A program made the position numbers and the translations under genes. Under the pieces are notes generated by a model, which was not told where the DNA came from, made no database searches, and was given only the letters and a program-made list of their open reading frames with translations. DNA of 64,000 nucleotides from Apophysomyces variabilis (Eukaryota; Mucoromycota; Mucoromycetes; Mucorales; Mucoraceae). Numbering within the stretch: the stretch's first letter is position 1; each line of letters begins with the position of its first letter. Positions 1 through 11,300 of the stretch are shown in pieces. The stretch spans positions 310,001 to 374,000 of the forward strand of contig MZZL01000380.1 in assembly GCA_002749535.1 (NCBI GenBank). Reading direction: 5' to 3'.

Positions 1-1
1 T

Positions 2-857
2 GTGCCAGGGCAGTTACCATCGGCGTCCACTGGTGAACTTAAAAATTATCTATCTGATGTTGTGGCAGCACAATTACCGGAGAGCATTCGTGTAAGTCAT
101 ATTTGCGTTGATATAGAAGGGTATTCTCATATCTAAATGGGTTAGCCAAAATTTTTGGAGGCGTTGGAGACAGAACGTTTGCGATCGATGCCTAATGGCT
201 TTCTACCTCCCTCTATAAACCAATCCAACGGTATGATATTGCTGGGTGATGCTATGAATATGCGACATCCATTGACAGGAGGTATATGTAGATTAGTAAA
301 TTGTATATTACTAAATACATGCTATATAGGTGGAATGACGGTGGCATTGAATGATATTGTGCTACTACAAGAACTGCTATCCCATGAAAACGTACCTTCA
401 TTTACTGAAACAGATATCATTCTGCGGCAAATGAGAACCTTCCATTGGAAACGAAAGAGATATTGCACTGCAATCAATGTGTTGGCTATGGCACTCTATC
501 GACTTTTCGCAGCGAACGACGGTAATTGATTCCTGCTTTTCATCAAAGATAAAGAGAAAGAAATCTAATATTCGCTATCTAGATGCGGACTTGGCTATAT
601 TACAAAAAGGATGTTTTGCTTACTTCCAGTGCGGAGGTGAATGTATCAATGGTCCCGTTGGCTTATTGTCTGGACTTATTCAGCGGCCGATAGTTCTTGT
701 CTATCACTTCTTTGCGGTTGCATTCTATTCTATTTACTTGGAGTTTAAGGAAGGCGGATGGCGAAGGAGTCCACACAATGTCATCAGGTTATTCACAGTG
801 CTCTACACGGCATGTGTGACTATCTTACCCTACCTTTGGAGTGAAGCGAAATATTAA
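2..857 (+). CDS. ERG1: Squalene epoxidase (squalene monooxygenase), C-terminal part
   Basis: The protein is the FAD-dependent ER enzyme that converts squalene to 2,3-oxidosqualene in sterol synthesis and is the terbinafine target family. The 5' end lies outside the window. Visible exons are 2-91, 146-281, 330-521 and 583-857, and all phases close. The GD-x-NMRHPLTGGGMTVA FAD-binding motif appears once the 48-nt intron 282-329 (with CTAAAT branch point) is removed. Upstream is the family VPGQLPSxSTGELKNYL-type segment, and downstream the LQKGCFAYFQxGG and GPVGLLSGL motifs. The hydrophobic C-terminal tail fits the membrane anchor of the family. No break is seen in the visible part. The introns are 54, 48 and 61 nt. 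Confidence 0.95.
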
Positions 858-1277
858 AGTTGTTTAAGTAATAGTTATAATACTTAGAAAAGCTTCCTGG
901 GGAGGCTTTTGATTCTCTTATAGTTTATAATCTAATCCAAAATTTAAAGCACCGCATTTCTAAGAAATGGTGACTAAAAATACGAGATGAAGTCCAAAAC
1001 AGTTTCCCAAAGTAAAGTTGAGAATGGAGACAAACAGAGAAAAGTACATCCCAGTACGATGCTTGAGCTGCCGAAAATAAAAGGCTGTGTTGCCTTGAGT
1101 ACTGTGCTTCAGTAAAGAAGCTCCGCATTTTTCATCAGTAATAGATAATGCAACGATGTTATTAATGCATTTAACAAATGTAAAATTGAAGATCAGGGAC
1201 AAATTCGGAGAACAGAGATAAACAACTAGTTGTAGCTATCTAATCCAAATGTCCGGTGTGTGTCTGCCTCCTTGACC
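858..1277. other. Intergenic, nothing recognised
   Basis: Short open frames on the minus strand (about 925-1202) have no recognisable motif. The stretch probably holds the 3' regions of ERG1 and of the convergent peptide gene. Confidence 0.5.
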
Positions 1278-1487
1278 TTAGTCTTGCTCAACAGCCGTAG
1301 CTTCGCTGTTGTCATTGATCAATCCGCCCTCGATGACTCCGTTGAGGGCGCCACTTCTATAGCCACCGTGGTTGCCGACGTCGCCAGCACGATGACCTCC
1401 AGAACCTCCATAGTAACCTTCTCCGGGTGCAGCGGAAACAGCGGCTACAAGGAACGCGGCAATAGCAGTAAGAGCGAAGAATTTCAT
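1278..1487 (-). CDS. Small secreted glycine-rich peptide, paralog A
   Basis: This encodes a 69-residue protein. It begins with a clear signal peptide (Lys-Phe-Phe followed by an Ala/Val-rich core, with a likely cleavage after AVSA). A Gly/Tyr/His-rich mature part follows, carrying the shared core GGHxAGDxGNxGGYxSGxLNG, then a GLINDN element. It ends on an acidic VEQD tail. The same core occurs in two other genes in this window (6533-6844 and 8026-8311). This copy has no intron where the others have one. A TATA box lies about 90 bp upstream. I do not recognise the family. It is probably extracellular or cell-wall associated. Short Gly-rich secreted peptides can be structural or effector-like, and neither role is shown here. 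Confidence 0.8.
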   Translation of the reverse strand: MKFFALTAIAAFLVAAVSAAPGEGYYGGSGGHRAGDVGNHGGYRSGALNGVIEGGLINDNSEATAVEQD

Positions 1488-1570
1488 GATGGTTTTCGTA
1501 AAGATAGTTGAAGTAAGATCTGTTAGAATATGAGTTGTTGAAGTAAAGATGGTTGAACGAGAATAACAAC

Positions 1571-1584
1571 GCTCTTATATAGAC
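1571..1584 (-). promoter_or_regulatory. TATA box of peptide gene A
   Basis: TCTATATAAGAGC read on the minus strand, about 90 bp before the start codon at 1487. Its position and sequence are those of a strong core promoter. Confidence 0.6.
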
Positions 1585-1619
1585 TGGACCCAAAATTTCT
1601 GACAGCCGCAGCGGCAAAC

Positions 1620-4600
1620 TTTATGCAGAAAGGGAATAGTTGAATTAAAGGGATAACGTAGCAAAAAATTAATTTGTTCACCCTTCAAGAATTAGGGCGC
1701 CTTGACCTGAAGTATCTCCCTTAATTACCCAGGTTTCGCTCTCGTTAAGTTCTATATCGACATAAAGTGCAGAATAATAGGGGATGCTAATTTCCACCCG
1801 TTCTTTACCAAATCTATCCTTATTATCTTTTAACAAAGACTTTGCGCCGGAAACACGGGAGTGATGTCTAAGAAAATGACCGAAATTTACCTTAGCAGTC
1901 CTGATTCAAAAGCCAGAAGAAACCATGACATGTGCATACTATTAAGATCATAGGCTTATAACTACATCTAACCATATTTCTTGTGTAATGACGCGATATG
2001 GCATGAACTTGCTGCTGCATAAATTAGTTAAAATAAAGCGATAACTGAATAATCGTTACTGTAGCTTACACAGCGTAGTAGGGATATAAACAATATGTAT
2101 ATTGTATAGGTTCGTTTAATAAATCTATGCTTTGAAATCCCCGTTAAATATTGAGAACATCACTACGATATGAAACTAATAGAAACAATGCTGATATGAC
2201 TTGTCTCGTAGCGCAGCAGAAGGTTTACTACAGTGACGTTGTACGCTGAGCACTGCTATAAAGATGCTAAGAAAAAGTCACTATGCTGTTATTGTTGCGT
2301 TATCTGTGGCTAATTTTTAAGCTTGGTGAAATGACCCTTGTGGTAAACAGCTCTTGGCTGTTAAGAAATAGTCCATTGCCATTCAGAATACTCTGAAAGA
2401 AATTGATACGAACTAGCGTGAACTTGTATTTCCTGTAATCAAAACTCCATATTTCAGTTCATTCTGTATAAAATTGATGTCATTCCATGCTTACCATGAA
2501 TATTCATATGACTGCAATAATCTTGTTATCACAATCAAATACTACCATATATCGTCTAATTGCTTTGGAGTAAGTTGGCTGTGCAGTTGTTAACAAGGTC
2601 TGAAAGCTTTTAAACCCACCAGTTTCCAACATATCAATACTGAATGATTAATTGCAAATGGATAGCTAAAATCAGACATCTTGCATTGCACAACCTTTAC
2701 AAATTTCCTGGAAAATATTTCATTTGTGCTCTTCTCCTAGTAGAAATCCAGGACCATCGCGTTTAAGTTCTCAGATTAATTTTTGATCTTGCACATCATG
2801 TCTACATTCAATAAGGGTCATTCGTTGAATACGAAATTCATATAGTTTAAGCTGCGTCATATATCTGTTCAAAGGAGCGCGCTTAGCTACGCTGATACCA
2901 TGGCAAATCAGGTCAGGTGCACAATTGCAGGGAATTGGAATGAAGTGCGAGATAAATCACTTTCAGAGATTCTTTCTGCCACTTTCGTCTACGCATATAG
3001 CAACGAACATCACCAAAGAAATCTGAATACAGTAAATAATAAGCGTTCTGCTAGTGGCCATTTATGGAAGATGTATATGTAATACAGAGTAATGGTTTTG
3101 CAAACCGCTTCCATGATGCACTTTAGCCCAGAAAGTACTTGCCAAATTGAATTTTCATACAGCATTATATCTAGGACATAATTTTATTGTGTGTAACAAG
3201 GATGCGCGCTTTTGGTTTTAAATCAGCAGTATCAGAGGAAGGTTTTCAATTTCATATGCATTGCGAGGGTCTCAGATATTTTACTAGGACTCATACACTG
3301 GGGGAGAAGGAATTGGGTAACATTTAGAAGACCAATGAGATGTCCATATAGCGTACATGATCTAAAAGCTAGCCAAAATGTTCTATAGATGATGTATGAC
3401 TTAAATGGACAATTGAAGGCTACCAAACACAGAAGGGAAAAGCAGATGCTTAGAAGGACAAGATAGGACCACAAAGGGTTAGTTTTATCTGCTGTCTACT
3501 AATCATAGAAAGTCCTTTGAACAATTCATTATTCTCGTTAGAGATTCTGATAGCACTATCCTTGTACAGCAGCTCTAGGCCTCACTCTAGCTTTGTTTTA
3601 CTGGAAAGTGAGTGACTGGTAGCTTTCCACGCTCGACAAGTTGCTGCCGAGCTCAGTACCATTCCTTCCTTGCCATAGAAATTGAAATTTATATATACAT
3701 CTTGCATTCGCTTGGCGGGGATCTTGGTATGACGTTGTCAGTTTTCTGACAAGTATGTAAAAGTGGTCAATTCAAACTACTATAACGCGACAATTAATAT
3801 AATTTGTTAGTGTCAAGCCCAGTTTCCAAGATGCACTAAGTGAATTTGCTAGATGCGATTTTAATTTTGGGAAATAAAGTACAAGATACATTTAATACAG
3901 TGGACGATAAGTAGAGAGTAGAATATTTGGCAGTCAATGCTGGACTTGACAGGCAAGGCATGTCATCATTTTAAACATAACACTGTAAGCTTTTACTGTA
4001 GATCCGACAAAAGCTACAGGTACAGAACAATCTGAGTGCTTGGTTCTGTCACGGTGAAGCCTGTAAGTCCTGAAAACTCGTGCGACTTGAGAGGGGATTC
4101 AATGGATTCAATGGATTCAATGGATTCATGCAGAGAAACTCTTGCTTCATTTACCATCTTTCAGTACTAAAACAAAAAAATATGTAGTACGAGAGCTAGC
4201 AATATCCAAGTTTACCTGTTGAGCTGATTTTCAGCTATTGTGTACTGTTCCTTCTCAGACATTGAGATTTCCATCACGCCCTCGATTATTTACAGTGTGC
4301 CTGCTGCAGATGCTGCGTTACCAATAAACATTTTGTGAGATAAGCAGTCGAGCTATGAAGCATTGTGCTTTTGCAGACAAAAGCTGCAAATTGACTTCAA
4401 AACCAAAAAAAAAAAATGCTGTTCCGATCTTGGCTTTACTGTTCATATCCATTGTAACTCTTCACCGTACTTCTCTGTAAGAAGTTTGGTCTTCAGACGT
4501 GATACAGTGTGCTTAGTGACACTACAAATTAGTTGAATCACGTAAGAACATTATAATTGCTGCAGCAAATGTTTTCAAACCTCGATCTCACTAACCAATA

Positions 4601-5110
4601 TATGATCTGCGCATAAGCGACAGGTAAAAGATGAGTTAATACTAGGTTAACCAAATTACCGTCATACGAGTAGCGTTGCTAAAGGCTTTCCAAAGATAAC
4701 AAGGTATGTAGATCTTTATCTCTGCATAGTATGTTTGGCATAAGAATGAGATATAGCAGCCTAAATTCACTTCTGAAGGAAATGTTTGATGTATGAAGGA
4801 GGGAACGCTGAGAACCACTTGCTGGACATTCTCCCGAAAAAGGGAATTCGATCAAAAGAGAAGCCATCGCCGACAAAATGAATTAAATTTTTTCCCAGTA
4901 ACTCAGGATATTAGAATATATACCAGAGACACGATTGATTTCACACTGTATGTTTATGGCTAACAAGATTATCCAGAATTGCCCGTGACTAGGGCTTACA
5001 GTAGTATTTCCTATGACTCATCCTCCGCTGATATTTCCTTGTAATAGCCGAAGGCTAGTTATGTGGACATACTATCTCAATAAATATAATGGTTTTTACG
5101 ATACTTTCAC
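1620..5110. other. Gene-poor AT-rich stretch, no gene supported
   Basis: Open frames are short (80 codons at most) and without motifs. The only internal structure I see is a 9-bp tandem repeat at 4095-4130. I looked for further copies of the secreted peptide core and found none. Confidence 0.5.
4095..4130. repeat. 9-bp tandem repeat (GGATTCAAT)n
   Basis: About four copies of GGATTCAAT in tandem, the last one ending GGATTCATG. It lies in noncoding sequence. Confidence 0.85.
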
Positions 5111-5310
5111 TATGGGAAATGGTTTCTAATGTACTATTTTTCATTAAGTAAGAAATAGTACATCAGGAACCAGAGTTTCCGAGTCCGCTGCAGAATGCAA
5201 CATTGGTTCCCAATGGACTATTTTCTACTTAATAAAAAATAGTAAATCAGGAACCAGAAACAACTCAATAGGAACTAATGAAGACCAGAAGGAACCCACA
5301 TTTCCCATAG
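5111..5310. mobile_element. MITE-like element with terminal inverted repeats
   Basis: The 200-bp segment begins TATGGGAAATG and ends with its exact inverse CATTTCCCATA. If the outer TA on each side is the target duplication, this is the arrangement of Tc1/mariner-type MITEs. Inside are two directly repeated copies of a palindromic block of about 55-60 bp (about 5121-5179 and 5205-5264), each containing an ACTATTTT...TTAA...AAATAGT hairpin followed by ATCAGGAACCAGA. There is no coding capacity. The call rests on structure only; other genomic copies would be needed to prove mobility. Confidence 0.55.
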
Positions 5311-6472
5311 TATTTGCGATTATTAATGCGTGTTGTAAACCAACTGCTTGTTTTGTTCCAATACCAGCACCTGTTGCGGCACAATCAGCGTGACACTGTA
5401 ACGTCGTGTTAGCAGTCAATAGATTTGCACATGACCTTGGCTAGGTTTTAGGGGATTCTCCTGCATTTGAAATGATCAACAAGCGTGAAAGCACGATCCA
5501 AGTGCCACTATATCAAATTTGGCGTTATTTAGGCGGCAAATTTGAATTGCACCAAAACAATACGCTGATCAGCCGTGTGATCAGCATTCATTGCTTAGCT
5601 TCCATTTCCACTTTGTAAAACTATCAGTAACGAACCAGAACTATTATTCCAGAACGCAATGAGTTCAATTTCTCTTATAAACCGAAACCGAACACTTGAT
5701 CTACGCTTGCTCTTTATCGAAACAATCTAAGTAGAAAGGACTATCACTGAAAAGAGAAAAAACGATTAATTAATATTATGAATATATGCGTAAGCAAACA
5801 TTCACGCATGCATACGCGCATACATACATCTATGTATATCGCATATGACTGCAACTACTATCATGGAATGGTCGAAAGAAAAATGCTGTGAATTATATTT
5901 TAAGACCTTGAATAGTTTTCCAGTTAAATATATCTTAAGTCACGACATCTTATGAAGCTTAATTTGTTTTAGCCACGGATGAGAAAGCATACAATAAGAC
6001 CGTTCAAAAATTCCGTGACTTACTATTACCTACAATACCTAACTTATTGTGCTGTATAATGTGATGCAGTTATTCAGTCAATAGCTGCAGGGATAAGTGT
6101 AGACTTGAGTATATATCTGCTGCAGAGATCTGCAAATCGCATGCTCAATTTATCACCCAATGTTGTCACTCTGTTGTATTAGCTGCATGTGGAAACAGCA
6201 AGTAGGCAGAGTGTATTTCGCCATGATAGAAAGGTAAATAGTTCAGCTAATGTAGGTTTAATCCGATCATTAACCCATAAAAATAAAGATCTTCAGGACA
6301 ATGATGCCTGTTTAGATAGTGAAAGGGCTTTTGTTTGCAGCGCATTTTAATTAATCCCAATATTGTAACTTGCAGCGTTATGTGGTCACTCCCTACAAGT
6401 CAGATTTCGGTGCAGGCCTGTTAAACTATAATTCCATGAAGTCCGCAACGGATGCTGCAAAAAGCGAATGCG
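5311..6472. other. Intergenic, nothing recognised
   Basis: AT-rich, with stop codons in all frames at short spacing. The right end carries the promoter of peptide gene B. Confidence 0.5.
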
Positions 6473-6480
6473 TATAAAAG
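6473..6480 (+). promoter_or_regulatory. TATA box of peptide gene B
   Basis: TATAAAAG, about 60 bp before the start codon at 6533. Confidence 0.65.
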
Positions 6481-6532
6481 AAACGGGTTCGAAGGGTTGA
6501 GAAACGCTACAAACCAAACAATCGAATCAAGC

Positions 6533-6844
6533 ATGAAGACTTCCTTTGTTATCGCTATTGTTGCTCTTTTCGCAGCTACTACTTCTGCTCTTCCAGGCTA
6601 TGGTGGCGGAGGCCATAGTGCTGGTGATGTTGGTAACAATGGAGGCTACCATAGCGGTGCTGTAAGTATTTCTGAAACCCCATAGCATTTGCTGATTTTC
6701 AATCCGCAGTTGAACGGACTTTTGGGGGCGGGACTACTGAACGACAATGAAAAGACCACTGTCATTGAGCAAAAAGGCGGTCATGGCGGTTGGGGCCCTT
6801 GGGTCGGCCATGGCGACTATGATTATATGGACGAACGTACTTAA
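6533..6844 (+). CDS. Small secreted glycine-rich peptide, paralog B
   Basis: The exons are 6533-6661 and 6710-6844, joined in phase 0 across a 48-nt intron (GTAAGT...CCGCAG). The product has 87 residues. A signal peptide (MKTSF start, alternating Ile/Val/Ala/Leu core, cleavage near TSA) is followed by GYGGGGHSAGDVGNNGGYHSG. The second exon gives LNGLLGAGLLNDN and then a longer tail rich in Gly, His, Trp, Tyr and Asp. The tail is the variable part of the family. Unspliced reading would stop soon after the donor, so the intron is needed. Its closest relative here is gene C (8026-8311), which shares the intron position and some intron sequence. The function is unknown. Confidence 0.85.
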
Positions 6845-6934
6845 AGATGTTACTTCGATACAGGCGAAGGTTCAGCTTTGCAGATCATGCCGCCGTTGTT
6901 TAATAATTATAAGAAGTGTTTTTAAGGAGCAAAC

Positions 6935-6940
6935 AATAAA
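6935..6940 (+). terminator. Poly(A) signal of peptide gene B
   Basis: AATAAA, about 90 bp after the stop codon of the secreted peptide gene. Confidence 0.5.
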
Positions 6941-7070
6941 ACTGACACCGAAGTAAATGTTTAAGTGTATTATTGAAAAAGAATCGATCCCTTTATGTGT
7001 TTAGCGAGGCTTGTATCACCAGAAGTATATCCCACCGGCCAGCCTATTCCTTGTAGTATACGATTGTTCG

Positions 7071-7519
7071 TTAGCTTCTTTTCGGAAGAAATATCGACCT
7101 CACTTCTTTAAAATTTGCTTGCATTTGTCTCATAGTGTAATTGATATCAGTAAATGGACAATATGCATTGCTATTCAAAATATGTGAAAGAGTTCCAAAT
7201 TTTTCTGCTTCCACGACATGATATCGATCCTCTTTCCCCATCTTTTCTGATTATTAGGTATCAACGATTCGCATGATTCATTTGCGAGTCAATTAACTTT
7301 AGACTATTAATTTCATGTGTATGTACGGCTGAATTTCTCGTCTTTGACATACCAGAATTTTGAATATAACGCATTCTTGTTCATCGATACACGGATCAGG
7401 TCATGCATATCGCGGGCGAAGTGCAACCAATTTTGTCGGACATGAAGCGTGATAGAGGTTTTCCCACTATTCGTCGTTGGATTTGAACAGAGCAACACAT
7501 TGCGAAAAGAAACAACCAA
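7071..7519 (-). CDS. Unnamed protein, 3' exons (5' part not found)
   Basis: Two exons join cleanly: 7327-7519 (no ATG at its left end, so it is internal or truncated) and 7071-7246. The intron 7247-7326 has a GTACAT donor and a CTAAT branch point, and the phase is kept. About 122 residues are visible, with a helical, charged composition (HFARDMHDLIRV, then FGTLSHILNSN and a Phe/Lys-rich end KRS). I recognise no domain. It vaguely recalls an uncharacterised multi-copy family of Mucorales genomes, but that is memory only. Since upstream exons are not apparent, this may be a gene relic. It lies between two convergent secreted-peptide genes. Confidence 0.4.
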
Positions 7520-8025
7520 ATTTCCTTAAACGAAGACACCGTTTTGGTAGTGAATATTACTTGCACAAAATACAGTGTTCTTCTTGGGTGATAGATCAGA
7601 TACTCAGCTCGATGATGGCATACAGCCTATGACTGCAGATGGTTATTTATAATCGAAGAGAAGTTGTTTCACCTTGGATATGTATACTAGCCTTTCAACT
7701 TGGCGTAGTAAATTTTTGGTTAATAACACTAGATCCAATGGAAGAAGCAGTAATACTTATAGGCTAACGCGTACTTGTGCAAAGAAATACTTCGTTAGTG
7801 AGGATCAACTGTCCTACGAAATTCATCGCATTTTCTTAGGCAACTAATACCGATGCTAATAATCATGCGGATGCTTGAAGTATGCTTTGATGTTTTCACG
7901 CAATAGGGTCATTTAAACAATTCGAACATTTATTTGTTTGAACAAGTAAACGAACAATTTGGTTAGGAAATAAGCTAGCAATGTTGATAAGAAAAGCTGT
8001 TGCCAATATTAGTCTGGATTGCTTT
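7520..8025. other. Intergenic, nothing recognised
   Basis: No supported gene. The right end should contain the 3' region of peptide gene C. Confidence 0.5.
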
Positions 8026-8311
8026 TTAATCCTCGTGTGGATAACCGTATCCTCCATATCCTCCTCCGGATTGCTTGACGTATGTTTCTTCTCCATTGTC
8101 ATTCAAAGCTCCTTTTGCCAAAAGTCCGTTCAACTACGGGTCGAATATCAGCAAAATGGCGTTAAGTTACGTGGATACTTACCAGACCACTACGGTAACC
8201 GTCATCATTGCCAATATCACCGGCACTATGGCCTCCACCACCATAGCCTGGGGTAGCAGAAACAGTAGCCGCGAAAAGAGCAACAAGAGCGATAACAACG
8301 GAAGTCTTCAT
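8026..8311 (-). CDS. Small secreted glycine-rich peptide, paralog C
   Basis: The exons are 8183-8311 and 8026-8133 on the minus strand, with a 49-nt phase-0 intron (GTAAGT...CCGTAG) at the same codon as in gene B. The product is 78 residues. The signal peptide (MKTSVVIAL..., cleavage near VSA) is almost the same as in B. Next come GYGGGGHSAGDIGN and DGYRSGL, then LNGLLAKGALNDN across the splice, and a Gly/Tyr tail ending PHED. It is convergent with B, 1.2 kb apart, so B and C probably come from an inverted duplication. Unknown function, probably extracellular. Confidence 0.85.
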
Positions 8312-8382
8312 GGTTGAATCGGTAGTAAAGCTTGCTAACGAGGTTATTTGGTTGAGGTGTCCTTGGTCGCATTAATCACATC

Positions 8383-8392
8383 CTTTATATAT
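8383..8392 (-). promoter_or_regulatory. TATA box of peptide gene C
   Basis: TATATAAAGG on the minus strand, about 75 bp before the start codon at 8311. Confidence 0.6.
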
Positions 8393-8399
8393 CTTTTCT

Positions 8400-11300
8400 T
8401 TGCTGGTACAAAAGCAAGCTAGCAACGAGAGTGACGAAGATAAGGGAAGGGTTACAAAATTTATTTGCAGGAGGTTTAATTGATCTTCCTGCATGAGTGC
8501 ATAGTGTCGCATTTGCTTTCATAAGTGTTATCATAACAAGTTATGATGCAAAACTTCCTTTTAATTGCTGCACATCAACTGCATGCGTACCCCGCTTACG
8601 GTATGAATCGACTGAACTCAGTTATTCCTCTTCGTTGAAAACCAACTTATGCTTAATCATGGGGCATCTCCCAGAATCTTCTACAATGATTTTCGACAAT
8701 TATGGACTAGCTTAACTTAATTATTTCAAACTTTGTATTATGACAACTCTTGAATTGCTAGACTCATGTGTGCTTTCAATGTCATTTCTAACAAGTGGTA
8801 CAATTTCAATTGACCAACTATGACGGATCATGACGTTCTTGTGAAGCGGCAAGAGCAAAGCAAGCAAGAACCGGATCCCAAAACTGCATAACGTTATATT
8901 AAACTGCCTGGACGCACACGAAAACTTTAACTTTGACCTTGCATAGCATGTGTCATAGCTGGGACTACAGTGAGTAACCGTAAGCCGTCAATAATTTTAG
9001 AGTACAAAATGCGAACGGGTTATTGTCCTATCAGAGTATACATGAAATTTTGCTATGATGAGGTAATCGTCCTGTAAAGTGCATGGAATCAAACAAAATA
9101 CATTCACGGCCCTGTTTCAATTAGCAAGACCTTTCATAAAAAGAAAGTCAAGCGGTTGTGGCACGTGCCTATCCCCAATCCCCAATGTCTGCATGATGCA
9201 GATTGCTATACTGCATTAGTATTGATCGCGTCAAGTGAATACACACCAAGGCTAGGCACAAGCCGTCGTTAACTCTTTTTTCATGCACTACCCCTACGTG
9301 AATTTGTTTATTCATGTAAAACAGACAGCACATACCAACAAGGATATATCGTTTCTTCCTTGCGCAATGAATCTACACACCTAAGGATGCCCAGATTACA
9401 CTAGTCTGCGCTTTTGTTACAGACGATGGTCACTTGCATAATCGTGTACTGTTCATTTGACAATTTACGACCCTCTCCCCCTTGCATCAACTTCTAATCC
9501 GGAAATACCCTGATGAGGAGGATTAGGGAAAGGTATCCATTATGTTTTGCCGGATTCTGGAGTATATATGCTATCAAAAGGACCAAGAGGTTATGGCAGC
9601 CAAAATGTTAATGGTTAAGTTACAGATAGTCAACATCCGTTGTTCCTGAAGGATAATTGATCGGCACATATATTACTGAAACCTTAGGTACGGTCTGCTG
9701 TCCATGGATGTTTAAGTCAATGTATAGTGCAAATATTTCATCAGTGTAGCAGCACAGTCCGTATATACCATCCAGGGGTTACTAGATATTTTAAAATTCA
9801 ATAAAATCGTTTTCTGGAAAGCGTACGTGGGACAGCGTACTTTACTATTACAGATATTATTTACCTAGATCAGTTTTGAACGGTTTCTGAATAGGATTAA
9901 AGAGCAATTATGTATTCCCGGGGAAGGATAACAAAGCAAGGTTGCTTCTTATTCCCGCTGTTTTGAAATTGAGAGATCTTAGAAAAGTCAAATAGCAGGA
10001 TGCAATGTGTCTATGGAAGATAGATATGGTCTAATCAATTCAGCCAAAACATCAATCGAGTGGTAATTATCCCTTTGTGAAGTAACTCCTCTGTGAAAAT
10101 GCTAATCATATAGTGAATATGTACACTATGAGGGCCATAAACAATCTTGTGGGATCTTATCATGGCTTAGACTGGTGTGTATTGGCGTTATGGAGCTGTA
10201 CCTCATCCCAAAAATTAAGACATTTTTGGATTAGCTCTAAACAGAGTTAAAGTTTGCTAAAGCCCGGAAAAATCAACTTGTTTAAAGCTAGCCAGCATCA
10301 CTAGCAGATTGTGATTGGCGTGGTAATAGAGGTTTATTTTCAATGACAATTCTGTCATGCAGATATCAAATGTTCAAAGAGATATCTGAACTCTAACACT
10401 CATCTATGACTCAAATAAAGCGTAAAAATTCATTCTCAGCTTCAGAGTAGCTGCTTCTCTTACCTGAGGCAAAGGTCATGATAACTCCTGTCATAGCGAC
10501 AGGTCCCGGTTCTCTCAACCTTGATTGTCATAAGAGCTATTGTTACTATGGCAGAAATAATACTTACTCTTCACAGAGCTTTCGAGAAGAATTCAAGCAA
10601 CTTTAGAACCAGGACATAAGATAAATCCACAGTAGCTACAGGACTAAAGCCGACTTACAAAAAATTGGTGAGCCCCGGGTCAAAACATTTCTCGGCCGAG
10701 ATCTGCTGGGATCAAATGCGGGCAATGCGCTTTTACCCGTAGACAGAATGCTGCTGGCGCATGCCAAATCTGGACACAACTGCTAGTCGATTTTGCGTGG
10801 CGTGGCCTGACTGGTACGCCGAACAGCTAGGATTCGCACATTGCGAGGCACCGTTTACCTTACTATCTTCCAATCTTTGCTCTTCCTTCGCTATGCTTTG
10901 GCTCTTTCAACTCGTTCAAAACAGTAGACAGATGATTCAGAGGTCTGTGTTGGTTTAACCAAGAGCTGCTTTAAAATGGTTTTAATAAACTAATTCTGGA
11001 GGACATTGTGCGAGGTTGATGCGTCTTTTCCTAGTATATCAGTGGTTGGGTTATCCTCTTCCTTTTGCGTTTTTTCTGTAGTAATTGAGGGAGCCGTACC
11101 CACCTGGCTGACAAAGGGGACAGGTCTTGATAGTTCATTTTCTGCACATATCATCAAAGAGACTTCACCTCAAATAAACCAAGCAAAGGTCGTCAGGAAG
11201 AGAAAAAGATGTTTTTGGTACCCGAATATCTTTTATAAACGGAAACGAGAAATAGTAGTTAAATATCTCCAAACCACATTTGGTCCTAATTTTATCACCA

